A DNA stretch of 30,769 nucleotides, from assembly GCA_964536085.1 (NCBI GenBank), contig CAZHWR010000022.1:1-30769 (forward strand), written 5' to 3'. Of the stretch, positions 6,331 to 14,586 are shown piece by piece. The position numbers and the translations under genes were made by a program. This stretch comes from CAZHWR01 sp964536085 (GTDB taxonomy: Bacteria; Bacillota; Clostridia; Oscillospirales; Ruminococcaceae). The notes beneath the pieces were generated by a model that saw nothing but the letters and a program-made list of their open reading frames with translations, had not been told where the DNA came from and did not search any database. Within the stretch, counting starts at the first letter, position 1. Every line of letters begins with the position of its first letter.

Positions 6331-8403
6331 TTATTCCTGTATTTCGTCTATGTCGAGATCGAGGTCGATATCAAGATCGCCCGCAAACACTCTGTCGTTC
6401 TTGCCCAAAGCGTCGGGAACAATCGAGAACGTGTTTGAAATACCGTCCTGCGCCGCGGAGAACGGAAGCTTCGCAACCGACGCGAGCGACGAAACCGCTC
6501 CGTTGGTGTCGCGCTTGTGCATCGGGTTAGCGCCGGGTGCAAACGCCTCGCCCTTTTTGCGTCCGTCAGGCGTGGAGCCTGTGTTTTTGCCGTAAACAAC
6601 GTTGGATGTGATTGTGAGAATCGAAGTTGTGGGGATACCGCCGCGGTATGTGTGATTAGACTTGACATATTTCATAAACGTGTTTACAATGTCGCACGCA
6701 ATTTTGTCAACGCGGTCATCGTCGTTGCCGTATTTCGGGAAGTCGCCCTCGATTTCGTAATCAACAACTACTCCGTCCTCGTCCCTTATAGCCTTAACCT
6801 TCGCGTATTTAATCGCGGAAAGCGAGTCGGCAACAACCGAAAGGCCGGCGACTCCCGTTGCAAACCAGCGGGTTACCTTTTTGTCGTGCAGAGCCATCTG
6901 AAGCTTTTCATAGCAGTATTTGTCGTGCATATAGTGGATGATGTTGAGCGCGTTGACATATACTCTTGCGAGCCACTGCATCATGTCGTTATATTTGTCC
7001 ATAACCTCGTCGTAATCGAGATACTCCGACGTTATCGGGCGGTATTTCGGACCCACCTGCTTTTTGGTTATCTCGTCCACGCCGCCGTTTATCGCGTACA
7101 GTAAGCATTTTGCAAGGTTTGCCCTCGCGCCGAAGAACTGCATTTCCTTGCCGATTCTCATCGATGAAACACAGCACGCGATAGCGTAATCGTCACCGTG
7201 AGTAACGCGCATCAAATCGTCGTTTTCATACTGGATGGACGAGGATTCTATTGACGTTTTCGCGCAGAACCGCTTGAAGTTGTCGGGCAGCTTTGTGCTC
7301 CAGAGTACGGTGAGATTCGGTTCGGGAGAGGTACCGAGATTTTTGAGCGTGTGCAGATATCTGAACGACATCTTTGTGACCATGTGGCGACCGTCGATTC
7401 CCACGCCGCCTATCGACTCGGTTACCCACTGGGGGTCGCCCGAAAACAGTTCATTGTATTCCGGCGTTCTTGCGAACTTGACAAGTCTGAGCTTCATTAT
7501 AAAGTGATCGACAAATTCCTGAATCTGTTCTTCGGTGTATCTGCCCTCTTTCAGGTCGCGCTCGGCGTAAATGTCGATAAACGTCGAAGTGCGTCCAAGG
7601 CTCATCGCCGCACCGTTCTGCTCTTTGACCGCGGCGAGGTATCCGAAATAAAGCCACTGGATGGCTTCTTTAGTGTCCGCAGCAGGGCGTGAAATGTCGT
7701 ATCCGTAAATCTCACCGAGCTGTTTTAACTCCTCAAGCGCTCTTATCTGTTCCGAAAGCTCCTCGCGCTCGCGGATAACGTCCGAATACATTATAACTCT
7801 GGTGGAGTCCTTTTGCTCCTTTTTGTCCTGAATAAGTCGGTCAAGACCGTAAAGTGCAACGCGCCTGTAATCTCCGATGATTCTTCCGCGACCATAAGCG
7901 TCGGGCAGACCGGTGATGATATGGCTCGAACGGCAGGCGCGCATTTCGGGAGTGTAAGCGTCGAACACGCCGGCGTTATGCGTTTTGCGGTGAGTTGTGA
8001 AAAACTCGACAATGTCTTTATCGACCTCATATCCGTTTTCTTTACACGCTTTTACCGCCATTCTGATTCCGCCGTACGGCTGAAGCGAACGCTTGAGCGG
8101 TTTATCTGTCTGAAGTCCGACTATAGTCTCAAGCTCTTTTTCAATATATCCGGCAGAATGCGAGGTTATTGTCGATATAGTCTTGGTATCCATATCCAAT
8201 ACGCCGCCCGCTTCGCGCTCTTTTTTAAAAAGCTCCGTAACGTTGTCCCAAAGCTTTTTGGTGCTGTCTGTGGGACCTGCCAAAAATTCATCATCGCCGT
8301 CATAAGGCGTGTAGTTCTTTTGAATAAAGTCTCTTACGTTGATTTCCTTTGTCCAGACTCCCTGCAAAAATCCATTCCATTCTTTTTCCATTGCGCTGTT
8401 CAT
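6331..8403 (-). CDS. pflB: Pyruvate formate-lyase catalytic subunit lacking the glycyl-radical domain
   Basis: PFL converts pyruvate plus CoA to acetyl-CoA and formate. This 690-aa chain has the full PFL barrel: RKTHNAGVFDAY, the catalytic Cys410-Cys411 pair in AIACCVSSMRIGKEMQFFGAR, and DGISNTFSIVPDALGK. It then ends in an acidic tail (DLDIDLDLDIDEIQE). Ordinary PFL is about 740-760 aa and continues into the RVSGYAV radical domain; that part is absent here and is encoded as a separate gene two genes downstream. The split falls in the linker before the radical domain, so it is clean rather than a random truncation. Start: GAGGAG directly abuts the ATG at 8403, and the in-frame ATG at 8391 is 12 bases from it; neither spacing is ideal. 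A near-perfect promoter lies upstream. Confidence 0.93.
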   Translation of the reverse strand: MNSAMEKEWNGFLQGVWTKEINVRDFIQKNYTPYDGDDEFLAGPTDSTKKLWDNVTELFKKEREAGGVLDMDTKTISTITSHSAGYIEKELETIVGLQTDKPLKRSLQPYGGIRMAVKACKENGYEVDKDIVEFFTTHRKTHNAGVFDAYTPEMRACRSSHIITGLPDAYGRGRIIGDYRRVALYGLDRLIQDKKEQKDSTRVIMYSDVIREREELSEQIRALEELKQLGEIYGYDISRPAADTKEAIQWLYFGYLAAVKEQNGAAMSLGRTSTFIDIYAERDLKEGRYTEEQIQEFVDHFIMKLRLVKFARTPEYNELFSGDPQWVTESIGGVGIDGRHMVTKMSFRYLHTLKNLGTSPEPNLTVLWSTKLPDNFKRFCAKTSIESSSIQYENDDLMRVTHGDDYAIACCVSSMRIGKEMQFFGARANLAKCLLYAINGGVDEITKKQVGPKYRPITSEYLDYDEVMDKYNDMMQWLARVYVNALNIIHYMHDKYCYEKLQMALHDKKVTRWFATGVAGLSVVADSLSAIKYAKVKAIRDEDGVVVDYEIEGDFPKYGNDDDRVDKIACDIVNTFMKYVKSNHTYRGGIPTTSILTITSNVVYGKNTGSTPDGRKKGEAFAPGANPMHKRDTNGAVSSLASVAKLPFSAAQDGISNTFSIVPDALGKNDRVFAGDLDIDLDLDIDEIQE

Positions 8404-8492
8404 CTCCTCGGAAAATTATTTTGAAACTGCTGTCCGCGCTGTTTTAGTTCCTGTCTTAAAATGGCGTTGCGAACACAAAGTTATTCTATGCA

Positions 8493-8522
8493 AATTCGCG
8501 CTGATTTCACCTATTGCGAATT
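8493..8522. promoter_or_regulatory. Inverted repeat AATTCGC-N16-GCGAATT at the pfl start site
   Basis: A perfect 7-bp inverted repeat (8493-8499 and 8516-8522) covers the expected transcription start of the pfl promoter. A third GCGAATT lies at 8573-8579, upstream of the -35 box. The layout suggests an operator; the regulator is unknown. Confidence 0.45.
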
Positions 8523-8524
8523 AA

Positions 8525-8553
8525 ATTATACTAATTTAGTCTACCACTGTCAA
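8525..8553 (-). promoter_or_regulatory. Consensus sigma-A promoter of the pfl operon
   Basis: On the minus strand TTGACA (8548-8553), a 17-nt spacer and TATAAT (8525-8530) match the housekeeping consensus exactly. The leader to pflB would be about 115 nt. Confidence 0.88.
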
Positions 8554-8644
8554 CCACCGTACTCAAGATTTGGCGAATTGCTCAAAATACTCAAACTTGT
8601 ATAAAGCTATTTATTTTTTTTGCCGTATAAATCAAAAATATTAG

Positions 8645-8701
8645 TCAAAATATGTTGTGCTTTTTTTGTCTTTTTTTGTTTTACAACACAATATATTGTG
8701 T
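8645..8701. promoter_or_regulatory. Two NrdR-like boxes upstream of the split pfl operon
   Basis: ACACAATATATTGTGT at 8686-8701 is a perfect 16-nt palindrome and fits the published NrdR box pattern. A weaker copy, TCAAAATATGTTGTGC (12 of 16 matching), lies at 8645-8660. The copies are 41 bp apart start to start, about four helical turns, a spacing reported for tandem NrdR boxes. They lie some 95-150 bp upstream of the pfl -35 box, farther than usual for repression. Confidence 0.5.
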
Positions 8702-8720
8702 TTACATAATATGCATATAA

Positions 8721-8765
8721 CCTATTTGCCGATGTCCCGTCTGAAAGGCCAGCGGGGACAAATGG
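8721..8765. other. Possible structured element between pfl and PA14 genes
   Basis: The segment can fold with an outer CC-ATT/AATGG pairing and an inner TGTCCC/GGGACA stem (8733-8738 with 8755-8760) around a 16-nt loop. It has no T-run of its own. I do not recognise it as a known riboswitch, and it could be chance. Together with the promoter, boxes and terminator listed separately, it accounts for the 8404-8820 gene-free stretch. Confidence 0.2.
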
Positions 8766-8777
8766 AATATATAAATA

Positions 8778-8803
8778 AACGGCGCGGAATAATCCGCGCC
8801 GTT
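8778..8803. terminator. Terminator after the PA14 protein gene
   Basis: A perfect 11-bp GC-rich stem (8778-8788 with 8793-8803) with a 4-nt loop lies 18 nt beyond the stop of the minus-strand gene. TTTTTG follows it on the plus strand and TATTTAT on the minus strand. Confidence 0.8.
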
Positions 8804-8820
8804 TTTGCTCTATTTAAGCG

Positions 8821-10755
8821 TTATTTTTTCTTCAGCGTCGCTACGCCCTTTTTGTTCGTCTTATAGGTCTTCTTGCCGACCTTTATCGACTTCTTGTTCT
8901 TCTGAACTACGCCCTTCTTGTTGACAACATATTTTTTCTTGCCGACCTTAACGAGCTTGTTCTTTGCGCCTTTTTGTACAACGCCGGACTTATTGACGAT
9001 ATACGATTTTGTTCCGACTTTTACAAGCTTGTTCTTCGTGCCTTTTTGTACTATTCCCGACTTGTTTACTATATAGGATTTGCTTCCTATCTTAACGACC
9101 TGCATTTTGCCTGTCTTAACATAGCCGCCTACTACAGCGTATGTCTTGCCCGATACGGTTACAATCTTTGTTCCCGTTACGAGCTTGCCGTTAACATAAA
9201 GCACTGTCTTGCCGTTTAATTTAGCTACGCCGTTTGTAACCGTAGGAGTAGTGGTTGAGCCGCCTGTGCCATTTGTGGCTTTCTCGGTGATTGTAAGAGT
9301 ATAGACCGCTTGAGTACCGTCTTCGGCAGTAACTGTAATCTTGCCTGTTTCCGGATTGTATTCATATTTTGCGTTGGCGTTTGCTGTTACTACCTTAACC
9401 GTATGCGTATCAGCCTTTGCAACCTCGACAGTAATATCTGTTCCGCTGATAGTCGCGGCAACGCCGTCAACCGTTAAGGAAGCGATACCCGTGTCGGAGG
9501 AAAGCTTGGTATATTCATATTCAAACGCAAGACCCGCGTCGGCAAGAGTGGTTTCCTCTTCGCCGTCTTTCTTCGCCATAACAGTAAGAACCTCGCCGCC
9601 GTCCAGCTCAAGATAGGTTACCTTAATGGGGTAGGATTTACCCGCCTCAAGTTCAATTGATTTATCGTCCTCGTAAATTGTTCCGGCAGAGTTATTATCA
9701 TACCATGTGGCTCCGGACCAGTACTCGCAGACTCTTTGACCGTCAATTTCAATTACCACGCCGTTGTCAACCGCCGCAAGACCAAACTGATAGTTGCCGC
9801 TTTCCGCGGGAGTGACAGTACCGGTAAACTCAACAATAATAGCGTCGTTGCCGGTGCCGCCGAGGCTTTCCACGGTGCTGCGGAAATCAGCGCTTACTAT
9901 GTTGAAATCTTCCGCAACAGCATATCCAACCCTGTCCACCAAAGCCATAACATCGTCAATGCTGTCGTCATAGTACTGATTATTTTCAAAAACAGTAGAC
10001 TGTGAGCCGCCGCCCAAAGGAATAACGTTATTTAGCTTGCTGTAGTCAGTGCTGAAACCGATAACGTTATATACCGTAGCCTCAAGCTCAAAGGTAAACA
10101 GCGAATCCACCGACTCAGCGGCGGCGCCGTCTATAGCAGCGCGGATATCCGCCGTCTGACCACCGCCGTATTTGATATAATAAACCTCGATATCGTGCTC
10201 GCCGGCTGTCAGCTCAATCTCCGAACCGGTGATGTAATCGGCATCCGCCCAAGAACGGTTGCCCCAAAATTCAAACGCTTTTTCACCGTCGATTATTATA
10301 GCCATACCGTTATCAATTTTACCGTCGAACGAATATGTACCGGCTTGTTCAACCGTCACTTTACCCTTATATGCAACAAGAGTATCGTTATATGTCGCCC
10401 CGTTTTCATCAACAAACGACTGCCAGTTGTTAATATTGTCTACGAAGCTCATAGATGTAGTAACATTGGTTACGGCGCTGCTTGAAATCATATCGGCTAT
10501 ACTTGCGTCAAACAGCAAATTTTTCTCCTCGGGAGTTCCGCCGGGCGCGTTGTTGTAATCATCTCCGTAGCCGGTAGCTTCTTCTACAATTGCGCCATAA
10601 ACATAGCCGTGGTTGGCTTTTGGACCGTAAACCTGGTAATATGTTGCAAGCAGTCCGTCACCGAACTCGGGAATTTCATCCGCAAGCGCCGTGAGCGACA
10701 GACTGGTTACGGCGCATACCGCCGAAAGCACTGCGGCAAAAATACGTTTTTTCAT
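8821..10755 (-). CDS. Secreted PA14-domain protein with Lys-rich C-terminal wall-binding repeats
   Basis: A 644-aa exported protein. It has a signal peptide (MKKRIFAAVLSAVCAVTSLS, cleavage near ALA-DE). Two PA14-like beta-barrel domains follow (about 32-215 and 216-405), each with the hallmark IDNGMAIIIDGE or VDNGVVIEIDGQ. Next come a cadherin-like/Ig-like domain (about 410-495) and a Thr/Gly linker. The C-terminal 140 residues hold tandem units of about 24 residues, such as KVGTKSYIVNKSGVVQKG, ending in a very lysine-rich tail. PA14 domains bind glycans, and such basic repeats usually hold proteins at the wall or on anionic polymers. There is no catalytic domain, so an adhesin-like or scaffolding role is inferred. 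The start is supported by AAGGAG eight bases upstream. A cre-like site lies upstream. Confidence 0.85.
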   Translation of the reverse strand: MKKRIFAAVLSAVCAVTSLSLTALADEIPEFGDGLLATYYQVYGPKANHGYVYGAIVEEATGYGDDYNNAPGGTPEEKNLLFDASIADMISSSAVTNVTTSMSFVDNINNWQSFVDENGATYNDTLVAYKGKVTVEQAGTYSFDGKIDNGMAIIIDGEKAFEFWGNRSWADADYITGSEIELTAGEHDIEVYYIKYGGGQTADIRAAIDGAAAESVDSLFTFELEATVYNVIGFSTDYSKLNNVIPLGGGSQSTVFENNQYYDDSIDDVMALVDRVGYAVAEDFNIVSADFRSTVESLGGTGNDAIIVEFTGTVTPAESGNYQFGLAAVDNGVVIEIDGQRVCEYWSGATWYDNNSAGTIYEDDKSIELEAGKSYPIKVTYLELDGGEVLTVMAKKDGEEETTLADAGLAFEYEYTKLSSDTGIASLTVDGVAATISGTDITVEVAKADTHTVKVVTANANAKYEYNPETGKITVTAEDGTQAVYTLTITEKATNGTGGSTTTPTVTNGVAKLNGKTVLYVNGKLVTGTKIVTVSGKTYAVVGGYVKTGKMQVVKIGSKSYIVNKSGIVQKGTKNKLVKVGTKSYIVNKSGVVQKGAKNKLVKVGKKKYVVNKKGVVQKNKKSIKVGKKTYKTNKKGVATLKKK

Positions 10756-10836
10756 AATGGCATCTCCTTTTCATATTATTCTTAGTTTTATTTTGCCATA
10801 TATAAAGTATATTTTCAACAGTATTTCAGCAAAATT

Positions 10837-10897
10837 GTTTAAGCGCACAAAATTAAAATAAATTTTATTGTAATTTCCACAATGGAAACGCTTAAAC
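10837..10897. promoter_or_regulatory. Nested palindromes and a cre-like site upstream of the PA14 gene
   Basis: GTTTAAGCG (10837-10845) and CGCTTAAAC (10889-10897) are perfect inverted arms. Directly inside the second arm lies the palindrome TTTCCACAATGGAAA (10874-10888). The overlap ATGGAAACGCTTAAA (10882-10896) fits the CcpA cre pattern WTGNAANCGNWNNCW with one mismatch. The site is about 130 bp before the PA14 gene start. Confidence 0.45.
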
Positions 10898-10902
10898 TCT
10901 TC

Positions 10903-13377
10903 TTAATAAAGCGCCCTTACCGTAGCGAATATCCATCTGCCGACAGGCGTTGCCGCCGTGTAAACGGATTTTGCATATTTTTCTACAAACTCGACGATAA
11001 ATTTCGCTTCATAGTCAGTCAATTCGGTTTGACTGAATCTCGATTTTAAGAATATCTCCATTGCTGTTTTTGTGTCTTTTTTGTCCAGATGCTTTGAGCT
11101 TTCCGCCATGATCTCGGCGTATTTCATATATGGGATGTTTTCTTTATTCTCGATCAGTTCATAGAATAATATCCTGGTCAAATATCTGTACGCCGCCTTT
11201 GCGACCTCGGTCTTATCATTTTGAGAGAACGCCTTTTCCCTCGATTTAACAGCGAGGCTGCGCCTTACCGCAAGAAGCGCGCCAATCAGGAATACAGCCG
11301 ACAGTGCAACAGCCCATCCGCACCAAACCTTCAAAAAGTCTTTAAACGCTATATACTCCTTAGAGCCTTCCGGGATATATACAGTGTTGTCGCTTTCGGG
11401 ATCGTCGATTTCGAGGTTTTCTTCCTCATCGTCTTTTCCTCCCTCTTCGGTTGTCTCATCGGAGTCGTCCCCGTCATCATCGGTATCGGAAGCGCCGATT
11501 TCATCGGTTTGATCCGCCTTATCATAATAGCCCGGAGTCGCATCGTAAACGACCCATCCCAAATCGTCGTCCCAAATTTCAACCCATGCATGAGCCTGAG
11601 CGTCTGTTAACGTGATTTGATAGCTGCCGTCTGCGTTCTGCGTGGCGTTTGCGTAGTCGCTTTCCCGCAAAACGTATCCCTCAACATATCTCGCGGGTAT
11701 TCCCGCAGCGCGGAACATCATTGTTGCCGCAGTTGCGAAGTGGACGCAATAACCCTTTTTCTGCGTGAACATGAAAAACTCAACAAAGTCTTTTCCGATA
11801 GGCATCCTTTCCGACTCCAAATCGTAGTGTTTATCCGCTTCAAGCTCCGAGTGAACAAACTCGCCGTACGAGTAAATGTCAGCCGGCTTTTTCTTGGTCT
11901 GATAAAGCGCCTTAAACGAATCAAGCCCGCTTGCAGGCATAAGAAGATACTCGTGATAAACAAAATTCGAATACATCTCGCGCAGGGTGTTAAAGCCGGA
12001 ATCAGAAAGCATAGAGGATTTTAAATATTCCTCTCTCGTAACGTTTTTTGTAAACACCCCGTATGAATACGAACTGCCGGGCGACGACACCGTTGTATCA
12101 TAATTATACTGATACCCGCTCGGAAAAAGCGAATTGTAAAATGTATACGCATAATTTGACGTGCCCCTCAGCACAGAAATGCTCACGTCTGCATAGCTGG
12201 CTCCCAAATTGCCGTCTGTTTTGGCAATTGAAGATAAAACCGCACCGTCAAAATTCTGGGGAAAGATACCGCCGGTCGAAAAATTGCTGAACATAACGGA
12301 ATAATCCTGATAATCAGAAGCGTCCTTCCAGGAATTTCCCGTGTAAATCGTTCCGACAAAGCCCTTTATGTATTGGGTGCCGCCGCTTTTAAATTTCGGC
12401 ACAGTGACGTTTAAATACGGCTTATTTTTAATATTTCTGTTTCCAAGCGTGGCAAGGTCGCCGTTTGAGAGACTGTTTGAGCTTGTACCGCTGAAAGTAA
12501 CCTTCATAATCCGCTGTACCTGCTCGGAAATGGTCAGTCTGAGCGAATTTATATTGCCCGACCTCATTGAATTTGAGTCAAGATACATCGATGACGCCAC
12601 AAGCAGAACGAGCGATATCGCAATCGTAACAACGCCCACGCCAAGCGGCACAGCCGCCGACGCAGACTTTGAAAAAGTATGCCTTTGCCTGCGGGAAGCA
12701 AACTGTCCGGCTTTTTTGCGCTTTTCAGGTCTTACCCCGGAAAGCCGCATGACCAGACAAGCCGCCCATCCTGATATAAGCATTGCCGCCGGCAGATGAC
12801 CGGGAACAACGCCGAAAGCAGTTCCAATCAAAAAGAAAGGAAACGTGGAGAGCAGTGTGCCGATAATGCTCACCCTATACGCCAAAAACAGCGCTATAAG
12901 CGCCGCAAGCAATACGGCAAGCAAAGAAATCACCAGCGTTTCGGAGGCGGTATACGAAGGATTCCACACATACTGCTGTATTGGCAGTTCCCAAAACATT
13001 GCGTCATTAATGCCGGATAACACATCAGCGTAAATCAACCTGACGCCGTTTGCAACATCACCGGCAAAAACTGCCGCCAGTCCCGCAAAAATCACCGCGC
13101 CAGCAGGATAAACAAACTTTATGCTTTTAGGCGCCTTGCACACCACCGTAAACAAAAGAGCAAACAAAATGCATACCGTCAGCACGACCGATGAGCTTGC
13201 CTTGACGTTAAACATCGTGGTAAAGGTGAAAACCGTTCCGATAAGCGTTACGGCAACAATGACAAAGCTCAGTATTACCGACAGCAGCACGTTCCCTTTG
13301 CCGCTGTTTTTATTTATGATTTTTGATATTCTTATATCGTCTGCCGGGCGGCTTTTATTTTGTGATAAAAAATTCAT
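10903..13377 (-). CDS. Transglutaminase-like membrane protein (TgpA type)
   Basis: An 824-aa membrane protein. Several hydrophobic helices fill residues 28-270. A large extracytoplasmic region follows, with a transglutaminase core whose triad is visible as Cys544 (KKGYCVHFATAA), His596 (AHAWVEIW) and Asp612 (VYDATPG). Then come a very acidic linker (about 615-660), a further membrane helix (about 680-700) and a cytoplasmic tail of the DUF4129 kind. Such proteins are usually encoded with MoxR and DUF58 genes, as here. Their physiological substrate is not established in most bacteria; a thiol protease or crosslinking role at the membrane is the family expectation. The start lies 12 bases after the DUF58 stop with a weak AAGG site, consistent with translational coupling. 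Confidence 0.9.
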   Translation of the reverse strand: MNFLSQNKSRPADDIRISKIINKNSGKGNVLLSVILSFVIVAVTLIGTVFTFTTMFNVKASSSVVLTVCILFALLFTVVCKAPKSIKFVYPAGAVIFAGLAAVFAGDVANGVRLIYADVLSGINDAMFWELPIQQYVWNPSYTASETLVISLLAVLLAALIALFLAYRVSIIGTLLSTFPFFLIGTAFGVVPGHLPAAMLISGWAACLVMRLSGVRPEKRKKAGQFASRRQRHTFSKSASAAVPLGVGVVTIAISLVLLVASSMYLDSNSMRSGNINSLRLTISEQVQRIMKVTFSGTSSNSLSNGDLATLGNRNIKNKPYLNVTVPKFKSGGTQYIKGFVGTIYTGNSWKDASDYQDYSVMFSNFSTGGIFPQNFDGAVLSSIAKTDGNLGASYADVSISVLRGTSNYAYTFYNSLFPSGYQYNYDTTVSSPGSSYSYGVFTKNVTREEYLKSSMLSDSGFNTLREMYSNFVYHEYLLMPASGLDSFKALYQTKKKPADIYSYGEFVHSELEADKHYDLESERMPIGKDFVEFFMFTQKKGYCVHFATAATMMFRAAGIPARYVEGYVLRESDYANATQNADGSYQITLTDAQAHAWVEIWDDDLGWVVYDATPGYYDKADQTDEIGASDTDDDGDDSDETTEEGGKDDEEENLEIDDPESDNTVYIPEGSKEYIAFKDFLKVWCGWAVALSAVFLIGALLAVRRSLAVKSREKAFSQNDKTEVAKAAYRYLTRILFYELIENKENIPYMKYAEIMAESSKHLDKKDTKTAMEIFLKSRFSQTELTDYEAKFIVEFVEKYAKSVYTAATPVGRWIFATVRALY

Positions 13378-13389
13378 ACCGCACCGCCT

Positions 13390-14562
13390 TTACAAAACAA
13401 TTTTAGCAAGCGACTGTTCAACACTGTCGGGCACAACGGGAACGATGTTTACATTCCCGACCTTATCCGCATAAGGATCGTCGTCAGAAATGTGAGCGAT
13501 TGTAACGTCAAAAAGATATTCCCCGAAGCTTCCGGCGGCGTTATGAGCGTCGCCCGAGGTTACATATATAAGATGCGAGCACCGCGAAATGCGCGTGCAG
13601 TTGCGAAACGAGTCGAGCGACGCAGCTTCGTTTTGACAGATTTCCGTTTGGATCATCATGCCGATCGCCTCATAAAGCTCTTCCTCGGAGGTTATTTCCT
13701 GCTCGCAAAAACGGCCGGATTCACCGTCCGCCCAACAGATAACATGGCATACCTCGTGTTCGAGCAGCAGCTTTGATACAGACGCCGCGGTTTCGATAAC
13801 CCCGTCGACATATTTGAGCAGCGGAGTCTTTCCGGCGTTGGATATTTCAAGCAGAAGTATTATAGAATAATCGACCGGGAGACTGTATTCCTTAACAAGC
13901 AGCCCGTCGACCTTGGAGCTTAATTTCCAGTGTATACGGTTTAATTTATCACCGCCCCGGTAATCCCTGATTTTAAATACCTCCGAAGGATCGTCCCCCG
14001 GCTTGTCTTTGGAAAACCGATCGGACTCGAACGAAACGTTCGTGTTTAAATTTATGGTAGCGTCTATTGGCTTTGATTCGGGAATAACGGTAATTTCAAA
14101 CTTCCGTGAAAGCTTTTTCTTATAATGCCACACTTTTAAAAAGTCGTAAAAATCCGCAGTCTGCACGTCTACATTTATGATTCCGCAGTGAGCGGAGAAC
14201 AAATCGATTTTAAAATCCTGGCGGCTTTTCGCGCTGACAGGGAACACGACGGTTTCCTCGTGTGTTACTTTATCGAAGCTGTTCGTATATTTGATGCGCA
14301 TCTGCACCCTTGACGCGGTGACGATAGATCTGTTGTCCGCCGTGATAAGGATATGCGTGTGCCCTCTCATTGTGATAACCAATGGCTCCGCTTCAACGAT
14401 AATGTCTGTGCGCAGCTTTGAAACAAGTCCGAGAAAAAAGGTTATTACCGGCAAAAGCACAACAAATATAAGCAGCATCATCGACAGCGAATCGACATAC
14501 ATGATGAAAAATATCGCCGCGACGATTATAAGTGCCGCATATGCCAATTTATTCTTAAGCAT
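13390..14562 (-). CDS. DUF58 protein with N-terminal membrane anchor
   Basis: A 390-aa protein with two hydrophobic helices near the N-terminus (about 8-47). A beta-rich segment (60-160) leads into the DUF58 core, which has the diagnostic stretch RDYRGGDKLNRIHWKLSSK (about 199-217), followed by a region resembling a von Willebrand A fold. DUF58 proteins accompany MoxR ATPases and are thought to be the partner whose metal-binding state or assembly the ATPase controls. I start it at the ATG at 14562, seven bases after AGGAG; the TTG one codon upstream is too close to that site. The gene lies 24 nt after moxR and 12 nt before the transglutaminase gene, so the three form one operon. Confidence 0.9.
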   Translation of the reverse strand: MLKNKLAYAALIIVAAIFFIMYVDSLSMMLLIFVVLLPVITFFLGLVSKLRTDIIVEAEPLVITMRGHTHILITADNRSIVTASRVQMRIKYTNSFDKVTHEETVVFPVSAKSRQDFKIDLFSAHCGIINVDVQTADFYDFLKVWHYKKKLSRKFEITVIPESKPIDATINLNTNVSFESDRFSKDKPGDDPSEVFKIRDYRGGDKLNRIHWKLSSKVDGLLVKEYSLPVDYSIILLLEISNAGKTPLLKYVDGVIETAASVSKLLLEHEVCHVICWADGESGRFCEQEITSEEELYEAIGMMIQTEICQNEAASLDSFRNCTRISRCSHLIYVTSGDAHNAAGSFGEYLFDVTIAHISDDDPYADKVGNVNIVPVVPDSVEQSLAKIVL

Positions 14563-14586
14563 CAATATCTCCTAATTCCTGCCGCA

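Noticed and set aside
6331..8403. Split PFL as a plain truncated pseudogene
   Set aside because: The large chain ends cleanly at a domain border, the missing domain is present in frame as its own gene with a good ribosome binding site, and the operon keeps a consensus promoter and the activase.
8657..8866. 69-codon plus-strand frame between pflB and the PA14 gene
   Set aside because: It runs through the terminator and into the opposite-strand PA14 gene and has no ribosome binding site.
8821..9100. Tandem repeats of about 72 bp as a possible CRISPR or satellite array
   Set aside because: They are in-frame codons for the wall-binding repeats of the PA14 protein and lack unique spacers.
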